A program made the translations under genes and the position numbers. Below are positions 18,186 through 27,045 of a stretch of 64,000 nucleotides of DNA, piece by piece (position 1 is the stretch's first letter; each line of letters starts with the position of its first letter). The stretch comes from Pyxidicoccus caerfyrddinensis (GTDB taxonomy: Bacteria; Myxococcota; Myxococcia; Myxococcales; Myxococcaceae), in the NCBI RefSeq assembly GCF_010894405.1, contig NZ_JAAIYA010000035.1:35803-99802 (forward strand). Direction: 5' to 3'. The notes under the pieces are model-generated. The model searched no databases and was not told the DNA's origin. It saw nothing but the letters and a program-made list of their open reading frames with translations.

Positions 18186-19892
18186 GTGCGAAACAACAAG
18201 ACTCCCTCGATGCAGTCATGGCGTTGCGCGGTGGTGCTCTCCCTGGTGCTCGCCGCTTGCGGTGGCGTGGAGCCGGAGGGCGCGACTTCTCCTGACGAGG
18301 CCGCCGTCGGGGCCCGTGAGGACGGGCTGGCCAGCGTGCGCATCCGGCTGGCGGCGGCCAACATCAGCAGCGGCACGGGCCAGGACTACGACCCGGGCCA
18401 CGGCATCCGCATCTTCCAGGGCACGGACCCGGACGTGGTGATGATTCAGGAGTTCAACTACAAGACAAACTCCGCGGCGGACCTGCGCTCCTTCGTCGAC
18501 ACCGCCTTCGGCACCGGCTTCCAGTACTTCCGCGAGAGCGGGTCCGGGATTCCGAACGGCATCATCAGCCGCTACCCCATCATCTCCGCGGGCGAGTGGG
18601 ATGACACGGCCGTCTCCGACCGCGACTTCACGTGGGCGCGCATCGACATCCCGGGCTCCAAGGACCTGTGGGCGGTCAGCGTGCACCTGCTGACGACGAG
18701 CAGCAGCACGCGCAACTCCGAGGCCACCAGCCTGGTCAGCCGCATCAAGGCCAACATCCCGACGGGCGACTACCTGGTCCTCGGCGGCGACTTCAACACC
18801 GGCAGCCGCTCCGAGGCGTGCCTCACCACCTTCGCCCAGGTGGTGTCGACGGCGAGCCCGTATCCGGCGGACCGCAACGGCAACACCAACACCAACGCGG
18901 GCCGCAACTCGCCGTATGACCACGTGCTGGTGGACAGCGACCTGCGCCCGTACCAGACGGCGGTGGTCATCGGCGGCAGCTCCTTCTCCGCCGGCCTGGT
19001 GGCCGACACGCGCGTGTACTCGCCCATCTCCGAGATTTCCCCCGCGCTGTCCGGAGACAGCGGCGCGTCCGGCATGCAGCACATGGCGGTCATCAAGGAC
19101 TTCCTCGTCCCCGGGGACACGACGAGCAGCGGCATCACCGTGACGTCACCCAACGGCGGCGAGAGCTGGGCGGGTGGCAGCGCGCACACCATCACCTGGT
19201 CCGCCTCTGGCGTGACGAGCGTGAAGGTGGAGTACAGCCTGAACGGCGGCAGCACCTGGAGCACGCTCACCTCCAGCACCTCGGCCTCTTCGGGGAGCTA
19301 CGCGTGGACGGTGCCCTCCAGCGCCAGCACCACCGCGCGGGTGCGCGTGAGCGACGCGGCCGACGCCAGCGTCACCGACTCCAGCAACGCGTCCTTCACC
19401 ATCACCACCTCGGGCGGCGGGACGGCGAGCGTCATCGTCAACGAGGTGATGGTCAACGAGCCGGGCTCGGACGTCACCGGCGAGTTCGTGGAGGTGGTGA
19501 ATGTGGGCACCGGCTCGGCGGACCTGAGCGGGTGGACGGTGTCGGACGCGGCCAGCGTGCGGCACACCTTCCCGAGCGGCACCACGCTGGCGGCCGGCGG
19601 CGTGGTGGTGGTGTTCGGCGGCTCGGCGGGCATCCCCTCGGGGACGCCGGGCGCGGTGGTGGCGTCCACGGGCACGCTGGGCCTGTCCAACAGCGGCGAC
19701 ACCGTGACGCTGAAGAACGCGTCCGGCACGGCGGTGGACACCGCCACGCTGAGCTCGGGCGTCTCCGGCACGGACGGCGTGTCCGCCAACCGGAGCCCGG
19801 ACGCCAGCGCGAGCGGCACCTTCGTGCTGCACACGAGCCTGTCCAGCCTCACCGCGTCGCCCGGACGGCGCGCCAGCGGCGCGTCGTTCTGA
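18186..19892 (+). CDS. secreted lipoprotein nuclease/phosphatase with C-terminal lamin-tail domain
   Basis: The protein has 568 residues from GTG at 18186, chosen because AGGA is nine bases upstream and the basic n-region (RNNK) completes a lipoprotein signal ending LVLAAC. Residues about 40-310 are an endonuclease/exonuclease/phosphatase domain: RLAAANISSG, VVMIQE, WAVSVHLLT, GGDFN, and PYDHVL. A Ser/Thr-rich beta domain follows (SPNGGESWAGGSAHTITW region), then a lamin-tail domain (NEVMVNEPG, FVEVVNVG, DLSGWTVSD) to the end. The composition suggests extracellular action on DNA or nucleotides, perhaps nutrient scavenging during predation. The final His of the catalytic pair is hard to place. 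Confidence 0.87.
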   Translation: MRNNKTPSMQSWRCAVVLSLVLAACGGVEPEGATSPDEAAVGAREDGLASVRIRLAAANISSGTGQDYDPGHGIRIFQGTDPDVVMIQEFNYKTNSAADLRSFVDTAFGTGFQYFRESGSGIPNGIISRYPIISAGEWDDTAVSDRDFTWARIDIPGSKDLWAVSVHLLTTSSSTRNSEATSLVSRIKANIPTGDYLVLGGDFNTGSRSEACLTTFAQVVSTASPYPADRNGNTNTNAGRNSPYDHVLVDSDLRPYQTAVVIGGSSFSAGLVADTRVYSPISEISPALSGDSGASGMQHMAVIKDFLVPGDTTSSGITVTSPNGGESWAGGSAHTITWSASGVTSVKVEYSLNGGSTWSTLTSSTSASSGSYAWTVPSSASTTARVRVSDAADASVTDSSNASFTITTSGGGTASVIVNEVMVNEPGSDVTGEFVEVVNVGTGSADLSGWTVSDAASVRHTFPSGTTLAAGGVVVVFGGSAGIPSGTPGAVVASTGTLGLSNSGDTVTLKNASGTAVDTATLSSGVSGTDGVSANRSPDASASGTFVLHTSLSSLTASPGRRASGASF

Positions 19893-19907
19893 GGTCCTGA
19901 AAGCACC

Positions 19908-19945
19908 GCGGCCCCGCCCCGGTAGGAACCGGAAGGCGGGGCCGC
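19908..19945. terminator. bidirectional rho-independent-type hairpin
   Basis: GCGGCCCCGCC at 19908-19918 pairs perfectly over 11 bp with GGCGGGGCCGC at 19935-19945; the loop contains a second CCGG/CCGG pairing. ATTCGTTT follows on the plus strand. It sits between the convergent stops of the secreted nuclease and the AI-2E-type permease. Confidence 0.85.
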
Positions 19946-19979
19946 ATTCGTTTCCAGTGTCTTGCCGGTGCCGCGAGGC

Positions 19980-21161
19980 TCAGTGCGACTCGGGCGGCGG
20001 CGTGGGGGTGAGGGGCACCTGCTCGCCCGTCTCCGCGCGCACCGTGGGGACGCCCTGGCGGCCCTCGCTGCCCGGGCCCGGCGTGGCCGGGTCTCCGGCG
20101 CGCGGGCTGGAGCGGCCGTAGTCGCGCTCCCAGATGCGCACCAGCGAGAGGAAGAAGGCGACGATGAGGGGCCCGAGTAGCAGGCCCACCGTGCCGAACG
20201 CGGCGAGGCCGCCGAGCAGGGCGAAGAAGACGATGGCGCCGTGCTGGTGCATGCCGCGCTTGGCCAGCAGCGGCTTCACCACGTTGTCCACCAAGCCCAC
20301 CACCACCGTGCCCCAGATGGCGAGGAAGAGCGCCGCCCAGGGGTGGCCGTTGAAGAACATCAGCGCCGCCGCGACGAGCACCACGGAGGCGGCGCCCACG
20401 GCGGGGATGAGCGCCACGAAGAAGGTCAATCCGCCGAAGAACAGCGGCGCGGGCACCCGGGCGATGAAGTAGCCGATGAGCGCCGCCACCGCCTGCACGC
20501 CCGCGGTGGCCACCGAGGACAGCAGCACCGCCCCGGACACGCTGCGGAACTCGCGCATGAGCTCCCGCGTCTGCCCGCGCCGGAGCGGCGACACGCTCTC
20601 AATCCACTCCACCAGTCGCTTCCCGTCCGTGAAGAAGAAGAAGAGGGCGATGAGCATCATCACCGTCTGGAAGACGATGGAGCCCGTGGCCGCCACCGCC
20701 CCCGTCACCGCCTTGGCGGCGGTGCCGCCTTGGGTGCTCACCTGCTCCTGGAGGGTCTGGTCCAGGTTCTGCTGCTCGACGGGGAGCTTCTCCATCAGGC
20801 TCGACACGGTGCCGCGCACGGGCGCGGGCAGCTTGTTCACCAGGCCCTGGACGCCCTCCTGCTGCACCGTCGTGGTGACGAACTCCACCCCTTCGGACAC
20901 CTCGGTGACGATGAACGCGGTGAGGCCGCCCAGGGGCAGCAGCAGGGCGAGGACGATGGCCGTGCAGAGGATGCCCGCCGACAAGGCGTTCCTGCCGCGC
21001 AGCCGCCGCGTCAGCCGCTTGTGCAGCCCGTAGAAGGTCGCGGCCAGCACGGCCGCCAGGAAGAACGCCTCCGCGAAGGGGCGGATGACCAGGGCCAGAA
21101 GGAAGATGGACAGCAGGATGAGGCCGGTGAAGACCCGGCGAGCGGTCAGCTCGGATGCCAT
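19980..21161 (-). CDS. AI-2E transporter (PerM/YdiK) family permease
   Basis: The protein has 393 residues from ATG at 21161; a TTG at 21170 is an alternative, and neither has a clear ribosome site. It has paired hydrophobic helices near the N-terminus, a long soluble middle section (residues about 95-165, Gln/Glu-rich), and a helical C-terminal bundle with the family-typical LIPAVGAASVVL and GVVDN-like VGLVDNVVKPLL segments. The hydrophilic C-terminal tail is Pro/Gly-rich. Family members export small molecules such as AI-2 or function in Na+/H+ exchange; the substrate here is not predictable. Confidence 0.92.
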   Translation of the reverse strand: MASELTARRVFTGLILLSIFLLALVIRPFAEAFFLAAVLAATFYGLHKRLTRRLRGRNALSAGILCTAIVLALLLPLGGLTAFIVTEVSEGVEFVTTTVQQEGVQGLVNKLPAPVRGTVSSLMEKLPVEQQNLDQTLQEQVSTQGGTAAKAVTGAVAATGSIVFQTVMMLIALFFFFTDGKRLVEWIESVSPLRRGQTRELMREFRSVSGAVLLSSVATAGVQAVAALIGYFIARVPAPLFFGGLTFFVALIPAVGAASVVLVAAALMFFNGHPWAALFLAIWGTVVVGLVDNVVKPLLAKRGMHQHGAIVFFALLGGLAAFGTVGLLLGPLIVAFFLSLVRIWERDYGRSSPRAGDPATPGPGSEGRQGVPTVRAETGEQVPLTPTPPPESH

Positions 21162-21281
21162 GAGGGACAAGGTAGGGACGCCAAGGCGGCGGGGCAGGGG
21201 AGCGCTGCGGCCATGCCTGCCTGGCTGCCCTCCTGGCGAGAAGACTTGGGCCCGGGCGCCGGGCGGCTAGAGTGGCGCGCC

Positions 21282-21698
21282 ATGCCGGCCTTCGAATCGA
21301 CCGCGTTCACCCTCTGGCTGCTGCAGGCGCTCTGCACCGCCTTCCTCGCCATCCTCTTCCTCCAGTCCGGCCTGGACAAGGTGTTCGACTGGAAGGGCAA
21401 CCTGGGCTGGCTCACCGGCCACTTCGCCAAGAGCCCCCTGCGGAGCATGGTGCCGCTGATGCTGGGCACCCTCACCCTGCTGGAGGTGGCGGCCGGCGCC
21501 CTGTGCGCGGCGGGGCTGGTGGCCCTCGTCGTCACCGGCAGCGCGGCGCTGGCCTTCTGGGGCGCGCTCCTGTCCGCAGTGTCGCTCATCGCACTCTTCT
21601 TCGGCCAGCGCATGGCGAAGGAGTACGCGGGCGCCTCGGTGCTGGTGGCCTACTTCCTGCTGTCGCTGGTGGCGGTGTACGTCACCCGCCTGCACTGA
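21282..21698 (+). CDS. DoxX-like small membrane protein
   Basis: The protein has 138 residues and four hydrophobic helices (QALCTAFLAILFLQSGLDK, LTLLEVAAGALCAAGL, ALAFWGALLSAVSL, VAYFLLSLVAVY). The first helix ends in a SGLDKVFDW segment, like the SGxxK/DK feature at the end of helix 1 in the DoxX/DoxD superfamily. It is divergent from the AI-2E permease gene and converges with the ThrE-like gene, with a 12-bp gap. Precise function is unknown; redox-linked roles are known for relatives. Confidence 0.8.
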   Translation: MPAFESTAFTLWLLQALCTAFLAILFLQSGLDKVFDWKGNLGWLTGHFAKSPLRSMVPLMLGTLTLLEVAAGALCAAGLVALVVTGSAALAFWGALLSAVSLIALFFGQRMAKEYAGASVLVAYFLLSLVAVYVTRLH

Positions 21699-21710
21699 CG
21701 GGCCGCGCTT

Positions 21711-22967
21711 TCAGAGCACCTTGCGCGGGGGCACGAGGGCGTTGGCCGACAGCAGGCCCGCCGCCAGCGCCACGGCCACCATCAGCATGTTGAAGGCCGT
21801 GTCCACGCCGGCCACCACGTCCCGCTCCAGCAGCGAGGACAGGCTGCGGAAGCCGACGCTGCCGGGCACCAGCAACATCAGGCCGGGCACCACGGTGGTG
21901 ACAGAGGGCCGGTTGCGCAGCCGCGCCAGCGCGTTGCTGGCGATGCCCAACAGCAGCGCCCCCACGAAGGCGCCGAGCTGCGCCCCCAACAGCAGCGCCC
22001 CCAGCCGCGAGCCCACGAAGGCGAAGGTGCACGCCGCGGCAATCCAGCCCCAGTCCCGGGGACGCGCCCGGAAGAGCACGCCCACCGCCACCGGGGAGAG
22101 GATCAGCGCCAGCAATTGCGTCCACGCGGGCAGCGCGGGCGGCAGGGGCGCCAGGGTTGGCGGGGGCAGCAGCAGGGCGAGCCGGCTCCCCAGCGCGACG
22201 CCGAAGCCGAGCTGGAGGAAGACCAGCGCCGCCGCGGTGAGCCGCGAGGTGCCGGAGATGAGGTGGCGCGTGGCCAGCTCGTTGATGGCCACCGTCAGGG
22301 ACAGCCCTGGCAGCAGGACGATGAGGCCGGCCACCGTGGCCACCTGCACGGACAGGGGGCCCACCAGGCTTGCGGCCAGCACGGCGAAGGCCGAGGAGAG
22401 GATGGCGGCCACCGGCTCCAGCACGAGCGTCGTGCTGGGCCGCCGCCGCGTCAGCTCGCCCAGCGTGCCGATGACCAGGCTGCTCAGCGCGGCGACACCG
22501 ACTTCGCGCAGGCCGCCCCCGAACAGCCGCCCCGCGGCGCCGCCCGCCAGCGCCCAGCACAGGAGCTGGAGCCCGGGGCCGTAGCGCGCGGGGAGCGCGA
22601 GGATGTCCTCCACCTTCCGCGCGCCCTCGGTGGGGGACAGCCGGCCCTGGATGACGTCGTCCGCGAGCACGTCCAACAACGTCAGCCGCTCCAGGTCCAG
22701 GTCGCCGGGCTCCACGCGGATGAGGCTGGTGCGCAGCGCCTCCGGCGGGCCGAAGGACGCGAAGAGGGAGGTGGGGGTGGAGAAGAAGCGTCCCTCCAGT
22801 CCCAGCCGCTCGGACACGCGCCGCATCAGCCCCTCCAGGCGGTGGGAGGGCGTGCCGTAGCGGTGCAGCGCCTCGGCCAGCCGGAGCGTGAAGGCCACGG
22901 CGGCGCCCGGCGGAGGAGGGGACAGGGAGGCGAGGAACTCGGAGGGGACGGCCACGGCGGCGCACAT
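21711..22967 (-). CDS. threonine/serine exporter, ThrE type (single-chain)
   Basis: The protein has 418 residues. The N-terminal half has the DUF1212 soluble region (AEALHRYGTPSHRLEGL, FFSTPTSLFASFG) followed by hydrophobic helices, and the C-terminal half contains the second membrane unit (TTVVPGLMLLVPGSVGFRSL). The two halves that are separate proteins in some bacteria (YjjP and YjjB) are fused here, as in ThrE. It likely exports threonine and serine by proton-coupled efflux. It has its own promoter space, since the preceding minus-strand gene ends with a hairpin. Confidence 0.9.
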   Translation of the reverse strand: MCAAVAVPSEFLASLSPPPPGAAVAFTLRLAEALHRYGTPSHRLEGLMRRVSERLGLEGRFFSTPTSLFASFGPPEALRTSLIRVEPGDLDLERLTLLDVLADDVIQGRLSPTEGARKVEDILALPARYGPGLQLLCWALAGGAAGRLFGGGLREVGVAALSSLVIGTLGELTRRRPSTTLVLEPVAAILSSAFAVLAASLVGPLSVQVATVAGLIVLLPGLSLTVAINELATRHLISGTSRLTAAALVFLQLGFGVALGSRLALLLPPPTLAPLPPALPAWTQLLALILSPVAVGVLFRARPRDWGWIAAACTFAFVGSRLGALLLGAQLGAFVGALLLGIASNALARLRNRPSVTTVVPGLMLLVPGSVGFRSLSSLLERDVVAGVDTAFNMLMVAVALAAGLLSANALVPPRKVL

Positions 22968-22998
22968 GGCAGACGCGCCGGGCCCAAGTCAAACGGAA

Positions 22999-23031
22999 GG
23001 GGAGCAACGGCCCCGTCGGCCGCTGCTCCCC
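22999..23031 (-). terminator. hairpin after the LEA-like gene
   Basis: GGGGAGCA at 22999-23006 pairs with TGCTCCCC at 23024-23031, with further GGCC pairing inside the loop. It is 30 nt past the stop of the minus-strand gene ending at 23061 and just before the ThrE-like start. There is no strong U-tract. Confidence 0.65.
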
Positions 23032-23060
23032 CGTCACTTCGTCACGCTTGCGTGGCTGCT

Positions 23061-24335
23061 TCAGTGCACCTTCGTCACGTCATCCAGCGGCGGCAGCGGG
23101 GGGATGCGCGACGAGCCCGAGGGCGATGACGCCAGCGCGTCCGTGCTGTCCTCCGTGCCCGACACGATGACACCCGAGGTGCTCGGGGTGGTGGCGCCTG
23201 GCCCGGAGCTGCTGCTGGGGCTGCTGATGCTGCTCGCCCCGAAGCCCGTGCTGGTGGCGGGCGTGGTCAGGTCCGAGGTGGAGGAGACGCTCGAGGCGGA
23301 GTAGCCCTGGCGGCTCTCGTAGCTGGACGACGGCTCCTCGCGGGCCTGGAGCTTCTGGTTGAGCTGGTCGCCCAGGTGCGAGATTTCCTCCCCGGCGCGG
23401 CGCTTGGCCGGCTCCATCAGGCGGCGCTCCTGGTTGGACACGGGGATGAGCGTGGAGGCCAGCATGCCCAGCGCGATTCCGCCCAGCGCCAGGAAGATGG
23501 GCTGTTCGTCCAACGTGCGGTTGAACCAGTCCGTGGTGCGGCCCTGCACCACGTCGCGCGAGGGGATGCGCTCGCGCAGGTGCGAGGCCCGCTCCCTCAG
23601 GTGGTCCACCCTGTCCGCCGCACGGTCCTTCATGTCGACGGCGCGGTCCCTCACGGTGTGGGCCGCTTCGGAGGCGCGCTCCTTCACGTGGGACGCGGTC
23701 TCCGTGGCCTTCGCCTTCAGGCCGCCGCTGCCGTCGCCGGTGTCGAGGTCACGGCTGAAGTCGCGGCTGGAGGACATGTCGTAGTTGGGAGGCACGCCCT
23801 GGTAGCCGGTGGACGCCGCGCCCTGGTAGCCGACGTCGGTGCGCTCGGCGGTGGCATAGCGGTCCTCGTAGCGCACGTCCGCGCGCCCCGAGCGCATGCC
23901 GTCGTAGCGCCACCGGTCCTCGTCCCGCCACCGGTTGTCCCGGTACTCGTCGTACCGGTGCTCCTCGCGCCGGGTAAAGGCCTTGCGCATCAGGGCCGAG
24001 CCCACACCGGCGCCGATGAGGGCTCCCAGCAGGCTCCACCCCTTGGGCGTGTCAGCACGTTCCTTCAGCTCCGTCGTCCTCTGCATCACGGTCTCCTTGG
24101 CGTGTGTCTTGAGTTCCGTGGCTTTTTCCACGGCGGCATCCTTTGCGTGCTGCTTGAGCTCGGCCGTCTTCTCGACGGCGAACTCCTTGGCCTTCACCTT
24201 CAGCTCCTCGGCCTTTTCATGGGCCATGGCCTTCAGGCGGTCGGGCTCGGCCTTGCGGGCCAGCTCGTCGGCCAGCTCGCTCAGGCGTGCCCGTGCATCT
24301 GCGATTTCATGGAGTGCGCGGTCCTGCTCGCCCAT
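23061..24335 (-). CDS. membrane-associated protein with LEA-like amphipathic repeats
   Basis: The protein has 424 residues from ATG at 24335 (AAGGAGG upstream). Residues 20-110 are an amphipathic helical repeat (AVEKTAELKQHAKDAAVEK and similar) like late-embryogenesis-abundant proteins. A glycine-rich hydrophobic segment LLGALIGAGVGSALM follows, then an Arg/Tyr/Asp-rich stretch, a second helical run (VKERASEAAHTVRDRAVDM region), another hydrophobic segment FLALGGIALGMLASTL, and a Ser-rich tail. No enzyme motif is present. It is the last gene of a three-gene operon and overlaps the preceding gene by 55 bp. It may be a stress-responsive membrane protein; related DUF3618-type proteins are similarly organised. 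Confidence 0.8.
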   Translation of the reverse strand: MGEQDRALHEIADARARLSELADELARKAEPDRLKAMAHEKAEELKVKAKEFAVEKTAELKQHAKDAAVEKATELKTHAKETVMQRTTELKERADTPKGWSLLGALIGAGVGSALMRKAFTRREEHRYDEYRDNRWRDEDRWRYDGMRSGRADVRYEDRYATAERTDVGYQGAASTGYQGVPPNYDMSSSRDFSRDLDTGDGSGGLKAKATETASHVKERASEAAHTVRDRAVDMKDRAADRVDHLRERASHLRERIPSRDVVQGRTTDWFNRTLDEQPIFLALGGIALGMLASTLIPVSNQERRLMEPAKRRAGEEISHLGDQLNQKLQAREEPSSSYESRQGYSASSVSSTSDLTTPATSTGFGASSISSPSSSSGPGATTPSTSGVIVSGTEDSTDALASSPSGSSRIPPLPPLDDVTKVH

Positions 24336-24763
24336 TGGCCATCCTCCTTCAGGGTTTGAATCGTCCGTTGAGGTCCGTGGATACGCTTCAGTCTTCCGAG
24401 GCCCGCCCAGGCGACCGCGCCACCTACCGCCAGCAGCAGCACCGCCACGATGAGGGCCGAGGCCCACACGGGCATCACCACGGCCAGCGCCGCCACCAGG
24501 AACGCGACGAACGTCATCGCTCCCAGGAACAGCACCACACCGCCGCCGGCCAGCAGACCCGCGCCGGCCGACGCCTTCTTCGCTTCCGCTTTCAGCTCCG
24601 CGCGCGCCAGTGCCACCTCGGCGCGCACCAGCCTGCGTCCCTGCTCCATGAACTCGGAGAACAGCTCCCCGAAGCCGCGGCCCCCGAAAGCACTCTCGGA
24701 GTTGAAGTCCCGCGTCTCGAAGCCGTCTCCGTCATGGCGTGGAATCGTTGGTTCCATCCGCAT
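24281..24763 (-). CDS. YqjE/phage-holin-III-like membrane protein
   Basis: The protein has 160 residues: an acidic N-terminus, an amphipathic helix ELFSEFMEQGRRLVRAEVAL continuing to ELKAEAKKA, then two hydrophobic helices (residues about 68-95 and 100-122) separated by a short turn. This is the plan of the YqjE (DUF1469, holin superfamily) family. It is the middle gene of the operon with the DUF883-like and LEA-like genes, matching the yqjD-yqjE pairing of enterobacteria. A 55-bp overlap with the next gene shows tight coupling. Confidence 0.85.
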   Translation of the reverse strand: MRMEPTIPRHDGDGFETRDFNSESAFGGRGFGELFSEFMEQGRRLVRAEVALARAELKAEAKKASAGAGLLAGGGVVLFLGAMTFVAFLVAALAVVMPVWASALIVAVLLLAVGGAVAWAGLGRLKRIHGPQRTIQTLKEDGQWASRTAHSMKSQMHGHA

Positions 24764-24771
24764 GCCCCCCG

Positions 24772-25209
24772 TCAGACCTTGATGAACCGGCCGAGGGCGA
24801 AGCCCACGGCCACACAGCCCGCGATGAACAGACCGGGCCGCTGACGCACCTGCGCCTGGGCATCCGCGAGCAGCTCCTCGGTGGTGCCGTTCTCCAGCCG
24901 GTCCGACGTCTTGCGCAGCAGCCCCACCGCGCTGGTGAGGAGCGGGCGCGCCATGGCGGCCTCGTCGTTGCGCGCCGCCGACTCCAGCGTGGACACCAGT
25001 CCCTGGATGCCCTTGACCAGCTCACCCTTGCGGCTCTCCACCTGCGAGTAGACGCGGTCCTTGGCGACACCGCCCAGCTGCTTCACCTGCTCCTTGCTGG
25101 CCTGGGCGATTCCGCCCGCGGAGTGCTCGCCATCGGAGAGGCCCGAGCCCACCGGGCGCTGTGGGTAGTTGCTGCCCTGAACGTTCGACCCTTCAAGTAC
25201 GCTGCCCAT
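24772..25209 (-). CDS. DUF883/YqjD-like membrane-anchored protein
   Basis: The protein has 145 residues from ATG at 25209 (GGAGGAGA upstream). The chain is mostly helical and hydrophilic, ending in one C-terminal hydrophobic segment RPGLFIAGCVAVGFALGRF, the tail-anchor layout of ElaB/YqjD proteins, which bind ribosomes at the inner membrane in stationary phase. The classic family motif is not fully visible, so DUF883 is a likely but not certain assignment. It is the first gene of the three-gene operon with 8 bp to the next gene. Confidence 0.75.
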   Translation of the reverse strand: MGSVLEGSNVQGSNYPQRPVGSGLSDGEHSAGGIAQASKEQVKQLGGVAKDRVYSQVESRKGELVKGIQGLVSTLESAARNDEAAMARPLLTSAVGLLRKTSDRLENGTTEELLADAQAQVRQRPGLFIAGCVAVGFALGRFIKV

Positions 25210-25399
25210 GCGGTCTCCTCCAGTGCGTTTGATGTCCTGTCGAGAGGGGGCTGCCCGGCGCCTTCGTGCCCGCGCCCCGTTGTTCCTGAAGGTAGGCACG
25301 CTCCGTTCGCCGCTCGACGGATCGGCAGCCTTGAAGGGAGGGCAGGCGGGTGAGGGTGCGTTGGTTGCCGGTGGGAATGACGCGGCGAGGAGGCAGGCA

Positions 25400-26209
25400 A
25401 TGGCACGCAGGCAACGAACCCCGAAGTGGCTGGAGGCGGCACGGCGCCGAGGGCCCGGGGACGTGCCTCCCGAGGGGCGCGCGGACTGGCTGGCCCGGGC
25501 CCTGGGAAGAGCAGGCGTGCTGCCGCGCGCGGAGGCGGAGGGCGCCATTCGCGAGGGACGCGTGGAGGTGGACGGGCGCGTGGAGCGCGAGCCCTTCGCG
25601 CCGGTGCGGCCCGGCATGGAGGTGCGGGTGGATGGCCGGGTGCGCGAGCTGGGGGCGCCGCTGCTGGCCCTGATGTTCCACAAGCCCGCGGGGCCGGTGG
25701 TGCACGGCTCGGACCCGGAGGGCGTGGGCACCGTGTTCGAGCGCCTGCGCGCCGTGCTGCCCGAGGCGATGCGGGGCTACGAGTGGCTCGCGGTGGGACG
25801 GTTGGACCGGGACACCACCGGGCTGCTGCTCTTCACCAACGACGAGCGCCTGGTGCGGCACGGGACGTCACCCGAGACACACGTGTCCAAGCGGTACGTG
25901 GCGCGGGTGGCGGGGCGGCCCTCGGAGGACGTGCTGCTGCGCCTGCGCGAGGGGCTGGTGCTGGAGGATGGGCCCACGCGGCCCGCGGGCGCGCGGCTGC
26001 GGGAGCCGGACGTGGTGGAGCTCACGCTCACGGAGGGACGGCACCACCAGGTGAAGCGGATGCTGGCCGCCGTGGGACACCCGGTGCTCGCGCTGCACCG
26101 CGAGGCCGTGGGCGGCGTGGTGCTGGACGTGGCGGAGGGCGCGTGGCGGCTGCTGCGGGACGAGGAGGTCGCGGAGGGGCTCGGGTTCCGGCTGGAGGAG
26201 GAACACTAG
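25400..26209 (+). CDS. RsuA/RluB-type pseudouridine synthase
   Basis: The protein has 269 residues from ATG at 25400 (GAGGAGG upstream). Residues about 25-80 form an S4 RNA-binding domain (LARALGRAGVLPRAEAE, EGRVEVDGRVE). The catalytic domain has the family motif GRLDRDTTGLLLFTND at residues 132-147, with the catalytic Asp in the GRLD element, and later GRHHQVKRMLAAVGH. It isomerises uridine to pseudouridine in rRNA (16S U516 for RsuA, 23S helix 93 for RluB); the exact target is not decided. The stop codon TAG is shared with the convergent pabC stop through a CTAG tetramer. Confidence 0.93.
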   Translation: MARRQRTPKWLEAARRRGPGDVPPEGRADWLARALGRAGVLPRAEAEGAIREGRVEVDGRVEREPFAPVRPGMEVRVDGRVRELGAPLLALMFHKPAGPVVHGSDPEGVGTVFERLRAVLPEAMRGYEWLAVGRLDRDTTGLLLFTNDERLVRHGTSPETHVSKRYVARVAGRPSEDVLLRLREGLVLEDGPTRPAGARLREPDVVELTLTEGRHHQVKRMLAAVGHPVLALHREAVGGVVLDVAEGAWRLLRDEEVAEGLGFRLEEEH

Positions 26210-27045
26210 CCGTTCGAGTCGGAGGCCTCGCGCCGCGCCACCGCTTCGATGATGGCGCGGGCCCGCTCGGCCAGGGCAAGGCTTGCGGGCAGCTCGCGCC
26301 CGAGCAGGCGCGGCACGCCCATGGCCAGCACGGCGGAGTTGGTGAAGAAGCAGGCGCTCGCGTCCGCGAGGCGCGCGAGGGGCACCGGCCGCTCCACCAC
26401 GGGGAGCCCGTCCACGTGGCCTGACTCCAGCAGCACCGCGCGGACGATGCCCGGCAGACAGGGCGCGTCCAGCGGCGGCGTGACGAGCGCGCCGTCCAGG
26501 TGGAAGAAGAGGTTGGCGGTGGGCAATTCGCAGACCTCGGCGGCCTCGTTGCCCAGCAGGGGCAGGCGCTCCATCAAGGCGAACTGGCGGAAGTAGGAGA
26601 GGCCCTTGTGGTTCAGCGTGCGCTCTGCGTGCCGGTAGGCTCCGGGCTCCACCGTGTCCAATGCGCGGCCCTCGCGGCGGAGGCGCTCCGCGTCGGGGGT
26701 CGCCGGGCGAAGGGTGAGCAGCACGTGCCCGTCGCTCACGGACAGCTTGCCCACGCCGGTGAAGGCCGGCCCGAGCGCCGCATCCGCATGGAGGCAGCTG
26801 CGGAGCGTGTCGCGCACCGAGGCCTCGGAGAGGTGCTCGGGTGAAGGCGTGCGGACGGCGCTGGGGAAGGCAGCGAGGCTGGCGCGGAGCCGCGCGAGGT
26901 GACGGGCGAGAAAGAGCGGGGTGCCCGAGTCGACGCGGAAGGTGGTGAAGAAACCCGCGCCGAAGAAGAACCCCTGCGCGAAGTCGTGCAGGCGCAGGTC
27001 CTCCCAGCGCCGCACCTCTCCGTCCACCGCCACCGTCGAGAACAT
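26206..27045 (-). CDS. pabC: aminodeoxychorismate lyase (class IV PLP)
   Basis: The protein has 279 residues of the class IV aminotransferase fold. The PLP lysine lies in LNHKGLSYF, and the LPTANLFF loop (E.xTAxNLFF type) is seen further on. It converts 4-amino-4-deoxychorismate to 4-aminobenzoate and pyruvate. The ATG directly follows the pabA TGA (TGAATG), and pabB-pabA-pabC form a polycistron. A D-amino acid or branched-chain aminotransferase is a possible alternative by fold, but the operon context favours PabC. Its stop shares CTAG with the pseudouridine synthase stop. Confidence 0.87.
   Translation of the reverse strand: MFSTVAVDGEVRRWEDLRLHDFAQGFFFGAGFFTTFRVDSGTPLFLARHLARLRASLAAFPSAVRTPSPEHLSEASVRDTLRSCLHADAALGPAFTGVGKLSVSDGHVLLTLRPATPDAERLRREGRALDTVEPGAYRHAERTLNHKGLSYFRQFALMERLPLLGNEAAEVCELPTANLFFHLDGALVTPPLDAPCLPGIVRAVLLESGHVDGLPVVERPVPLARLADASACFFTNSAVLAMGVPRLLGRELPASLALAERARAIIEAVARREASDSNG

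Noticed and set aside
25210..25399. Extension of the pseudouridine synthase upstream to 25208
   Set aside because: The extra 64 residues are unconserved in character; ATG at 25400 has GAGGAGG at ideal spacing.
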